Source: Bryopsis sp. KO-2023
Lineage: Eukaryota > Chlorophyta > Ulvophyceae > Bryopsidales > Bryopsidaceae
Length of the DNA: 64,000 nucleotides
Assembly (NCBI GenBank): GCA_030272585.1
Contig: BSYQ01000005.1
Location: 6,293,501 to 6,357,500, forward strand
Reading direction: 5' to 3'
Below the pieces are notes generated by a model that was not told where the DNA came from, searched no databases, and worked only from the letters and a program-made list of their open reading frames with translations. Position numbers and translations under genes: made by a program. Shown piece by piece: positions 1 through 10,443 of the stretch (position 1 is the stretch's first letter; every line of letters begins with the position of its first letter).

Positions 1-312
1 TAGCGACTGGATAGGAAGGTGGGCATTGTGTGTTGGGCCGTGGGGGAGCAAGGGCATTGGAAATCCGGGATATGTAGTCAAGATACGAGATCCCATGCCC
101 ATGCTGGCGGCTTGTGTCAGACTGACGATGCAGAAGTACAGAAGCACGATTTCTCTGTCAGGTGCAGCCGTTCGTACGATTTGGCGAGGGTGTCGAAACC
201 TTTTTTTGACAAAACACAAAGTCGTCATTGTGGAGTATTTAAAGGAGGAAGACAAGGAGAGGGCTTACGCAAGGAGGAGGAGTTGCGAGATTTCTAGAGG
301 GTGTGAGAAAGG
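1..312. other. 5' flank of the PRPF6 gene
   Basis: No coding signal is supported here. Open frames run through the stretch on the plus strand, but they share no family resemblance and overlap the first PRPF6 exon in another frame. It most likely holds the promoter and 5' UTR of the downstream gene. A purine-rich run at about 240-300 lies just before the start codon. No clear TATA element was recognised. Confidence 0.4.
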
Positions 313-3300
313 ATGCGTCCGCCACCGTCTAAAGTTCCAGGAGCCCCTGGTGGCAAGCTGGATTTCAATGGGATCCCAGCACCTGCGAGTTACGTCCCAG
401 GTTTGGGTCGTGGAGCCACAGGGTTCACGACTCGATCCGATATCGGTCCCGCCAGAATGGCGCCGGAAGTTCCTTCGAACGCAGGGGTGAGAAAAAATCT
501 GCAGCAAGTTGGGAATGAAACTCATTTCTTTCAGGTTTCGAATGCACCTTTGTTGGAGGGGCAAAATGGTGCTCTAGTCTTTCTGCTTGGAAGGATGCAG
601 GTTTTCATTGATTGAGAAAGAAGTCGTTCACAGACAAACACAATGCGGCAATTGGGAATTAAGAATTAAGAATTCTTATCATACTTTTCAGCATTCTGCA
701 TTCAATTGTGAAAAGTCCATAAAAGCTTTTTTTGCAAATTCCTCAAGGGCAATCGTGGGGACAACGAAGAGGAGGATGAACTGGATGATTCCAAGTTTGA
801 TGAATTCATGGGCAATGACTCTGGGATGTTGGCTGGTACTTTCGGAGAGTATGACGAAGACGACAAGGAGGCCGATGAAATATGGGAAGCTGTGGATCAG
901 CACATGGACATGAGAAGAAGGGTAACACACACACCCTTGCTGAAAAAAAACAAGAAAAACAGAAATGGGCAGAGCATGCTTAGTGAAAAATTGAAATTGT
1001 ATGTGTGGACATGATGCGCGAAAGTCCAGTTTCCACATTTATGCATTGATGTTGTAATTTAGTACGATCACAAGTTTGTAACTTAAACTTAAAATGCTCC
1101 TCTTAGTTTTACTGTTTTGCATTCAAGATAGTATGTGAAGTTAATTTTAGTTGTTCCAGGTTTTCTAGGCTGGATAATGAATGATAGTTGGAATATGGGG
1201 TGGCACAAATGAGAAAGAATGGAGTGTCGACTTTCTTTCATTTAATTTTTTTCTCCCCTACCTGATAATCAGGACCGTCGTGAGAAGCGGCTGAAGGATG
1301 AAATCGAGAAATTTCGAGCAGAAAACCCCAAGATCACGGAGCAATTTGCCGATTTGAAAAGAAAACTCGGAGAAATGAGCAGTCTTGACTGGGAAAGCAT
1401 TCCTGATATCGGGGACTACACCGTGAAAAAGCAACGAAAGTAAGGAAATTTGATATATCTTTCTCCTCAATAATTTCCGTGAAAAATCCAATTTCAAGAT
1501 ATTAGCCAATCGCACATGGGTCCCTATTGACTGCCCAATCTCAGCGTCAGCCTATGGCAGATTTCCATGCGCTTGGGCTCTACTGAATTGACTTTTGGCT
1601 GTGGCCTCTTAAATATCAGGATCGAACGATATCACCTCCATGCCTAGGATACAGGGTCTAAATGAGGGAACCAATTTCTGGATTTTTTGGCACTTGGTTC
1701 AGGTTTCAGAGTTTCGTTCCTGTTCCAGATACTTTGCTTGCTAAAGCGGCGGCTGAAAAAGAGCTCGTCAGCAAGATTGACCCAGGCCTCGATACCCCCC
1801 TTTCTGGAACAGCTTCCACCATGACTGACCTCACAGCTGTTGGTAAGTTAGGATTTTGGGAGCTCCTTGTCGAGCCCATGTTCTGTAGCATTCGAGCAGT
1901 TTTTAACGAGATTCTGGTTCAGGGGAGGGACGAGGTACAGTCATCAAGCTGAAATTGGACACGATGGCCGACTCAGTTTCTGGTCAGACCGTGGTGGACC
2001 CGAAAGGCTACTTGACAGATTTAAAAAGCATGAAGATCACATCAGATGCTGAAATCAGTGACATCAAAAAAGCCAGGCTGTTGTTGAAGTCGGTCATCCA
2101 GACAAACCAAAGGCATGCCCCTGGCTGGATTGCAGCTGCGAGGTTAGAAGAAATGGTGCGATAGTCGATGATAAACTTTGGAGCAATTTCCTGATCTAAT
2201 TTTAAATAGGTTTCAAAAGAGACAAAAAGCTGGAGGCAAAGCTTTACTCATTGTGTTGTAATTGACGTTTTAGTCTGGGGGTTGATTTTTTTTTTGCCAC
2301 CAAATTGTGCTGAGGAAATGTGTGTGCTATGTGGATGTCAGGCTGGTCGACTGCAGGCTGCTAGGCAAACAATTCAAGAAGGCTGCGAGAAATGCCCAAC
2401 CAGCGAGGATGTATGGTTGGAAGCAGCCCGGCTGCAACCACCAGACAAAGCTAAGGCGGTTTTGGCCCGTGGGGTGGCCCACAATCCAACATCAGTCAAG
2501 TTGTGGATGCAAGCAGCAAGACTGGAAAAGGTAGAGCCATCAAACGAAACCCTCGATAAAACTGCGCACCTTCCTTAATTCCAAGGGGAATTAGGATTGA
2601 CATGGTTCTGGCTGTTCCTTAGTGCCTGAATTATTTGTGTGGGGGTGTTTTCACAGGAGGATCCAGCCAAAAGTAGAGTTTTGCGCAAAGCGTTGGAAAG
2701 AATACCCAATTCAGTTCGATTATGGAAAGCAGCAGTGGAGCTGGCGGACGAGGATGATGCAAGATTGCTGTTATCGAGAGCTGTGGAGTGCTGCCCACAG
2801 CATGTCGAGCTGTGGATGGCCTTGACCCGATTGGAAACCTACGAAAACGCCAAGAAAGTTTTGAACAAGGCCAGGCAAGCGATTCCAACGGATCCCTCTA
2901 TTTGGATCACTGCAGCCAAGCTGGAGGAAGCCCAAGGGAACCTGAGAATGGTCAAGAAGCTGATAACACGTGGAGTGGAGTCCCTCCAAGCAAATGGAGT
3001 TGTCATTGACAGGTACAGTTCTGGCTTTCTTCCCATCAAAAAGCAATGGTGGCTGATCATGTTTGTTTTCAGTTTGGATTAGCGGTTTTGACGGTGGTTT
3101 CACTATCAGGGAATTCTGGCTGAGGGAAGCTGAGAATGCGGAGCGTGCAAATCCCCCCATGGTGTCGACTTCAGCAGCCATTGTTGAAGAAGTTATTGGA
3201 TTGGGAGTGGAAGAGGAGGACAGGCAACGGACCTGGATGGCCGATGCAGAAGAGTCAGAGCGGAGGGGCAGCGTCCAAACAGCAAGAGCCATCTACCACC

Positions 3301-5869
3301 ATGCCATCGGTGTTTTCCCCGGTCAATACGAAGTGTGGAGGTGGGTGTGATCGAAATCAAATCCCCAAATTTGGTGGTCGGAGGGGTGCTTTTTCTGGCC
3401 CGGTTTTCAAATTGTTGGTGTGTGTGTGTGTTGAACCCAGGGGGGCAGCTCAATTGGAGAGATCGCACGGGACTAGGGAGTCATTGGACGAATTGCTGCT
3501 GAGGGCTGTAAAATATTGCCCCCAGGCAGAAGTGCTCTGGTTGATGGCTGCAAAAGAAAAATGGATGGCAGGCAAGATTCTGAGGATCATGAAAAATAGA
3601 GCATAAATGAACACACAATGAAGGTTAGCCTGCTTTCATCTTTGGTTTTTATTTTGATTTACATATTTACTTTTTCTGGGATGGTTACAGGGGATGTTCA
3701 AGCGGCAAGGCAAATTTTGGCTTCTGCTTTCGAAGCGAATCCGGACAGCGAGGAAATTTATTTGGCAGCTTTCAAACTGGAGTTTGAAAACAGTGAGCCA
3801 GAGAGAGCCAGGGCCATTCTGGAAAAGGTGACCTGGATTCATCTCTGCACTCCCACAGAAAAAAAAACAATTTCAACATTTAAAATAATACAGATATACC
3901 CATATGAATATTCTTTATTTGTTTTCATTTCCGTTTTTTCCAATTGTTTTTTTAATCAATCGGCACAAGAATAAAAAATTTGAGGTTTCACTCGCAATCT
4001 TTTTCTTCTCATCAAATGTTGTTTTTTTCCTCCTTCAAAAATCAAGGCCAGGGACACCACTGCATCCACACCGAGAGTATGGATGAAATCAGCAATGGTG
4101 GAGCGTGAACTGGGCAACAGAGAAAGGCAAAGGGAGGTTCTGCTAGAGGGTCTGACGAAGTTCCCTTTCTTTGCCAAGCTTTGGTTGATGTTGGGCCAGC
4201 TGGAAGAAACCACGGAGGATGCAAGAGCGGTGTACAGGAAGGGGGTTGGGCGATGCTTGACGAGCGTAGCCCTGTGGAAGTAAGTGCAGTCAGACTGAGG
4301 AATTCTGACTGGATTGCAGTAGCTTGGTCTGACACTGTTAAGGCCAGGAGCATATCTCTTTTGTTCAAATTTTGGGTGTGCAGCCTTTTCGGAATCGCTG
4401 AATCTCTGGTGGTTTGGCCGTTTGCGGTGTGATATATGTTTGGACAAATATCATATTTTTGGCCTTCTGCCCCAATTAGCAAGGTTGAGAATCAAGCCAC
4501 ATGAAAGTCGGTTTCAGTTTCAGGTAGTGCTTTCCACAGAATCGAACTCACCGAGCATGACCCCTTCCCACAATAAAATATGACTGATATTATTCCCCCA
4601 TATTTACTCATTTCTCTGTGCATTTGTTTTTTTATCCGTGATTTCAGAGCGGCAGCAAAGTTGGAAGAAGACGATGGAAAAGTAATGATCGCTCGTAACC
4701 TGCTAGAACAGGCCCGTAAGAAAAACCCAAAAAATCCAGAGCTGTGGCTAGCAGCCATTCGAACCGAGAGAAGGGCAGGCCACACCAAAGAGGCAGAATC
4801 CCTTCTGGCGAAAGCTCTCCAGGTTGAGAAACAACATATCCAAAATACTTTTTTTGCGGGGAAGTTTCTGTATGGATACGTTTCTTCGGCCTTGTGTGTT
4901 TCTTTCGAAAAATGTGTCGAAATCAAGTTAAATGGTTTGGTTGGGTAAAGTTGATTGTGTGGTGTTTTTGTAGGATTGCCCCACCAGTGGTATTCTTCTC
5001 TCTGAAGCAATCAGGATGTCTCCAAGGGCTCAAAGAAAGGGCAAATGTGCAGATGCGCTGAAGCGATGTGACAATGACCCACATGTTATTGCTGCAGTCG
5101 CTGAGCTCTTCTTGTCCGATAGGAAGGTATGAGGAAAATATCTATCTATTTAATCGTAGCGAAAATACACTATGCATCATGCTGTACATCATGGCTTGTG
5201 GTGAAAAAAGAGAAAAAAAAGAGGTCACCCACCAAGCAAAGTATTGATATCTCTATATATATATCGAAGAGCATGGATATCTCTGTGGTGAATTTTTTTG
5301 ATCTTTCCACGATAACTCTTTCGATGTTTTGGCTTTCCCTTTTGCTTGGTTATCACCTATGTCACGTTTCATCTTCTAACCTCCCTCTTCGAAAAGGTGT
5401 TCGTTTCTCTTTTTTTAAAAGCTTATGGGATGGCATGCAGATCGACAAAGCGAGGAATTGGCTGACCCGTGCGGTGACGTTGGACCCTGATATTGGAGAC
5501 CATTGGGCATTGCTCTACAAATTGGAATTCCAACATGGGACCCTTGAGCTGCAGACTGCAATTCTAAAGAGGTATTAGATCGTAGGCCAGAGAAATCAGC
5601 ATGGAAACCAACATAAAATTGACTGCCTGTTCACAGCAGATGGGGGTTGAGTTTTCATGCACAGTGTCAGTGAGGGTCTCACATGTTGAAAATCATGAAA
5701 GGAAATAACTGTTGATTTGTTGCTGCAAATATACAGGGCTGCTGAGGCCCAACCCCATCACGGGGAGCGGTGGTGTATTGTGGCGAAGGACCCCAAGAAT
5801 GCACATCAGTCGATAGAATATGTTCTCAAAAAAGTTCTTGCCTTCATTGAGAAAACTCCGCTGCCTTGA
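313..5869 (+). CDS. PRPF6: Pre-mRNA-processing factor 6 (U5 / tri-snRNP TPR protein, PRPF6/Prp6/STA1)
   Basis: This nuclear protein bridges U5 and U4/U6 snRNPs in the spliceosomal tri-snRNP. Exon 1 (313-486) encodes the conserved PRP1 N-terminal region, with the family motif [22 protein letters not shown]. Exon 2 (from 748, spliced in phase 0) is acidic, and exon 3 (1273-1439) carries the conserved [11 protein letters not shown] and DLKRKL segments. The block around [15 protein letters not shown] is nearly identical to the animal and plant proteins. About a dozen further exons encode HAT/TPR-type repeats, including NIPTD-like, HGTRESL, PKAEVLWLM-like and [10 protein letters not shown] motifs. 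I count about 15 exons and roughly 930 residues, close to the human length of 941. The last exon ends in EKTPLP and a stop at 5869. The start is the first ATG followed by the family's N-terminal motif. No break was seen. Confidence 0.95.
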
Positions 5870-6685
5870 ATGGTTCACAATTTTGAAAACGAAGGGAAGC
5901 AGTTGTGGTGTTGGTTTTAGTTGGGGAGGGGTCGAAATTTAGATATGGATTGTCGATCAGTAGGAAGAATGGGGTTTTCTCTGTGGTACATCGAGAGTTG
6001 CATTGAAAATTGGGTTGTTGAAATTCTGGGGGTGTGGCATAAGAGCGGGTGGCACTTTTCCGAAGCGATGACCATCTTCCACTAAGGCAAGCAAACCAAG
6101 GTTACCAGAATTACTTTTCAAGAGTTGATGGGAATGGGAACCGATTACATGTTTACCATTCAAATAAACAAACAACGAAGACCACTCACGAAAATCGCAA
6201 GCTCCACAGCATGTTAAATGTCAAGGAGAACAGAATGAATGGAAGGAAACAATCACACGGCACAACGGGACACGCCCAAAAGCCCAAAAAGAAGCGTTTG
6301 TAGTTTACAAGACCTCGAAGATTGAGAGTCTGTCTTCAAAAAGTGGCAAAAATTTAGGAGTTGTCTGTCGATCTGCCTTAACGACTGTTACTTAGCTTGG
6401 TAATGTTTGATTCCAGATTTCTGCCATGAAATAGCGAGCTTTTTTTTCCTTTAAAATTTGAGACAACGGCACCGGTACCGGCACAAGAGAAGAATAACTG
6501 CAACATGGTACCCTCTCTCTTTCTCTAGTCTTTGTCTTGAACAAGCCTTGCAGATTAAATATTCTTAACTTGTTTCACATCCACAGAATACAAAATGTCC
6601 AAAATCACCTTTCGAATCAACCTATCATATCAACTGACAAATAATTCTCCACCATGTGTTGAACAAACGATGGGCTAGCTTCCCA
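5870..6685. other. Intergenic region between convergent genes
   Basis: PRPF6 (plus) and the first mannanase gene (minus) converge here, so this 0.8 kb should hold both 3' UTRs. No supported coding region or RNA gene was seen. The short open frames are A-rich and show no family features. Confidence 0.5.
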
Positions 6686-9600
6686 TCATCCAAGCTTCAG
6701 TTTCTGGTTTATTCTTGGGTCGATCACTCCACTCACATAAACGTTCCAATCTCCTATGACTGGATTCAGGTTTTTGGTGTCCACATTGAAGAGGGTGCAC
6801 ATGAATTTGGGGAAATTTTTTCCTCCTGGTGCGCATTCCTCATGAGGTCCCAACCCTAAAACATCTTTGAAATCCTTACAAGGTTTCCTGTAAATGGCGC
6901 ACCCCTCCTCCCTGGGGCAAAACCGCCAACCGTTGCAGCCCTTTGTACTTCTGCATTTTGCACAGCACTGAGCCGCCGAAGTCACGTCGGGTGGATTGGC
7001 AGCATCGTATGGCTTTTCCATGGAGTTCGTGCTCAACACCAGGACTTCTGCTCCTGACCAAAGATCAAAGCGAGCTGCTCCACACCCACGATCTACACAC
7101 TGTATGGACTCCGCAAAGTCAGGGCAGTTCTCATCGTAAGCGCAGACTCCGGTCGGATGGCATTTCCAAGGCGACAGAAGTTTCCCACTGTCTCCAGGAA
7201 TCCCTGAATTCAAACAACACGAAAACGGGTCAAGCAAGGTGGCTTGCTTTTTTTTCAATGTCTTTTTCGTTGGTGTGTTCTGCGCATAGGCGCAACCAGG
7301 ATTTCGGGGGAGGGGGGGCCGAAATATTTTTTGGGGGGGGCACTTTTAATTTTTGTGCCGTTCAGTAGAAAATCTGCTGAACAGTATTTTTTTTTTCTTT
7401 TCTTACTAGCTTTCTTGGGGGGGCCAGAAATTTTTTTAGGGGGGCCAGGCCCCCCCAGGCCCCCCCCTGGTTGCGCCTATGGTTCTGCGCGTTCTTACCT
7501 GACACCCATGGTTGACCCTGGCCTACTTGCCAAAAGCTTGGGAGGAAGGGATTCTTCGATTTCTTTAGACGGCATGTGCCTTGTTTCGCTCCGTCACATT
7601 GTCCACAAGGGCACCAGCTCCATCCTGTGCAAACCACTTTCCGAGCGCGTATGTTCGCGAACTTGCAGGATCTGCAGCACTCCCCCTAACAAAAAATATA
7701 TATACATGTCAGAGTAGTTTTACACTACAAAAAGAGACTGGCGCATACATGGAAAAAATTTCATGTTGCATATCTTTTGAGCGCAGAGCTCATTCACAGC
7801 TCACCGCTCCAGCGGCGATTGACTCTTGAAAGGTTTCTCCTCGCAAATCGCCGTAAAGCGCATTGCAATCCCCATCACAGCAGCCTTCCAATTTGTATTG
7901 GTTATCCGGTTTGCTGGATTCTACGGATGATGAATCTCGCCCTGGGGTACACTTGGGAACAGTCCCTGCCTGCTCGTTGAGTTTCGCAATCTTCCGTCCG
8001 TGCTCTGTGACGATTCCCCAGGTTGAGTGGCCACGATTCACACCATGGATACTTGGAGGGGCATTATCGTTAATAAACCACTCCCAAAACATTGCCCCTC
8101 GCAAGGCACCTCCGCTAGAGATGCTATCGCTGACCTCATCGAATATAGATTTGAAGACGGGGTCGCGGAGCTTACGTCTCGAGTCGTCTGTGTTTTCGGT
8201 CTCTACCCCAAACTCCTCGAGGACAAGAGGCTTCTTGATGTACTTCCTTGCGTCCTAATATCCATAAGCTAATTAGCAACACGGCGGCAGCGTTGCAGAT
8301 AAGGACTATTTCAGCCACGAGCACTCTCATCGTTCTCACCTCCGCGTGTTGTCGAACCCATTGAAGGGGGAACTTGGGATCATCCGCGATATCCCAGTTG
8401 TTCGGCCACAAGTGAATGGCTGCGAAGTCTATTTCAGGAATTCCTGCATCTCGAATAAAGTCCTGACCCGTCGCATGGCTCTCATCGAGAGGGTGTGTGC
8501 CCTCCCCAGTAGGGCATCCCCAGCCATAGAAACCTTCCTGGCCAGTAGTCAGCTGGAGATACAAACACATGTGTCTTATTGCGCTCCAACTCTTCTCCTG
8601 GTTTGGAGATTCTGATGATATGAAAACAGGAGGACCAGTGTGTGCCTCACCAGATGGTTGTTGTCAATCGACTTGATGAATTTAGCCATCTCCTTGTTCC
8701 ATTCGAAAGCAGCATCTGCTGTCCTGCAGAATTCGGCGTAGCATCTAACCTCGTTGAAAATGTTCCATGCAAAAATAGTGGGGTCGTCCTTGTATTCTAT
8801 GCCGTTGAACGTATTTCGACGTGTTAGCACTGCTTGCAGGTGATCCTTGTACATCTGTTTGATGGATTCGTTGATCCAGAAATCATCCTCGAGTCGGGCA
8901 TCTTTAGCCCAGCTCACAAACTGCTTTTTGCTGTCCACATTGCCCCAGTTTGTAGAGAAGGAAATAATGAGCTGCAAGAAACCGTTTACAGCTTTAGAAA
9001 TGTCTCGATTTGCAGGCTGGAGTGGAATCAAAAGCTCATAATTCGCATTGCCAAGGTCTGCATACCTTTATCCCCCTCTTGCCCGCCTCCTCCAGAATGT
9101 AGTCCATCCCTTTAAACATGTTCTCATCGTAAACCCCTATCAAGCAAAATAATGGTTCTCATCAGAAGGATGTTTTTGCCAACTTTGCAATGCGACCTGA
9201 AAGAAAAGTGATGGTGCGATCGATACCAGGGGATATTTGCAGTTTGTAAGGTGGCTCCGCGCCGTGTCCGAAAAGTCTGAGCATGTTGAATCCTGCTTTC
9301 ACTGCTTCATCCATCATCCAAACTATGGGGTTTTTCCCCTCGACGACATTCGTGGCTGCGGGTGGGAATCTGACGATCCAGCTCGCGGTGTCTACCAAAG
9401 CCCATCTGAAAGTACACACCGTCATTTTCTCTGGCTTCCCAATCGCAAGTTGGAGACAGCACACAACTCAATTACACCAACATATGTTACACCACTTGCA
9501 CCATGCCACTTACGAGTTCCACCCCGTGAAGAAGAACTCCTTGCAGTCTTCATCGACGAAGCGTTCGTTTTGAACACGAATAAACCCTTTCCCTGAACGA

Positions 9601-9774
9601 CGCACGATAGTCAGTGGGATAGAATGCGCTTCTCCAACACAAGTTGACATAAGAGAATGCCACAGTGCTCGTACTCTCGAAGCTGGCTGCAGTGGATTCT
9701 TCTTGCGTCGATCCCAGTCCCGCGAGAATCAAGAACACAGCAATACACGACGCAACTTGCTTGGTATTCATCAC
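6686..9774 (-). CDS. Secreted GH5 endo-1,4-beta-mannanase with C-terminal Cys-rich modules
   Basis: The likely product is a glycoside hydrolase family 5 (plant-type, GH5_7-like) enzyme that cuts beta-1,4-mannan outside the cell. The N-terminus is a signal peptide (MMNTKQVASCIAVFLILAGLG). Later exons encode the fold opening RFVDEDCKEFFFTGWNS, then WGNVDSKKQF, then DPTIFAWNIFNEVRC with the acid/base Glu, then the substrate-side IHLWPNNWD. The nucleophile Glu lies in PLVLEEFGVE, followed by GAMFWEW. After the catalytic domain come two related Cys-rich modules with the pattern CC-x2-C...W-x-(W/F)-C (exons around 7520-7690 and 6690-7210), which resemble PAN/apple-like lectin folds. Exon 1 to exon 2 splicing is unclear: the best phase-compatible intron would be only about 46 bases. 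The usual NEPR acid/base motif reads NEVR. The closest relative in the window is the gene at 61893. Confidence 0.85.
7285..7481. mobile_element. hAT-like miniature inverted-repeat element (MITE) in an intron
   Basis: The element is 197 bp long and bounded by perfect 16-bp terminal inverted repeats: CATAGGCGCAACCAGG at 7285-7300 and its reverse complement at 7466-7481. It is flanked by a perfect 8-bp direct repeat, GTTCTGCG, at 7277-7284 and 7482-7489, which fits a target site duplication. An 8-bp duplication and a terminus starting with CA are hallmarks of the hAT superfamily. The interior is G-rich on the left and C-rich on the right with T tracts and has no open frame, so the element is non-autonomous. 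It lies wholly within an intron of the mannanase gene, between the exons of its two Cys-rich modules. Perfect ends suggest a recent insertion. Confidence 0.85.
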
Positions 9775-10443
9775 GAATTGTTGAGAGATCTCGGTGGCGG
9801 CACCCCCTTCACCCCTTCACCAACACGCACAGCTGTACTGTACAATACAGTGGGTGACGGGACATGCGGTGCATCCAAGAAACCATCCAATTGGATCAGA
9901 ACACTGTTCCACAATCGCTCGCTTGTGACCCCGCCGCCAGACAACGACCCAGATGTCGGATCAATTGTCAGTGCACTCACTCCAAGCCCACCTTCTGAAA
10001 ATCATGTGTCGATGTAAGAAAATGTTTGTTTTGTTTGTTTTTTGTTGGCGTGTATACACGTCCCTACGTAGGGACCACCTTCAATTGCGCAGATGCTAGT
10101 CCGTGTTGGATGGTGTTTTTTTTCCCAAGTGTTTTTGTTTCAGTTATTCGTTTTCTCCATAGGAACGGCTGCCAACTAGGTATAGCTTTTTTGTTCTTTG
10201 TTGGGTGTCGTTCAACCTTAAGACAATCGTCCATTACAATGGTGGATGTCTGGAGGTGCTTTGCGGAGATGAAAACAGACATAATATCAATTTGGATCTC
10301 CACGTTATGTTTTTCCAAACGTTTTTACTGACAAAAACTTCAGTTTCCTATTTGTTGACTGAAAGGATTGATATGTCGAAGAGTCGGCAATTACACGGGG
10401 CAATATTTCACCACAATGATATGAAACGTATGAAACAATCCTA
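9775..10443. promoter_or_regulatory. Probable promoter region of the first mannanase gene
   Basis: This 0.67 kb lies between the stop codon of the upstream minus-strand gene (10444) and the mannanase start codon (9774), so it should hold the 3' UTR of one and the promoter of the other. No coding signal or recognised element was seen. The call rests on position only. Confidence 0.35.

Noticed and set aside
26-490. 154-codon plus-strand open frame at the left edge
   Set aside because: It overlaps PRPF6 exon 1 in another frame, has no domain, and ends inside the PRPF6 intron.
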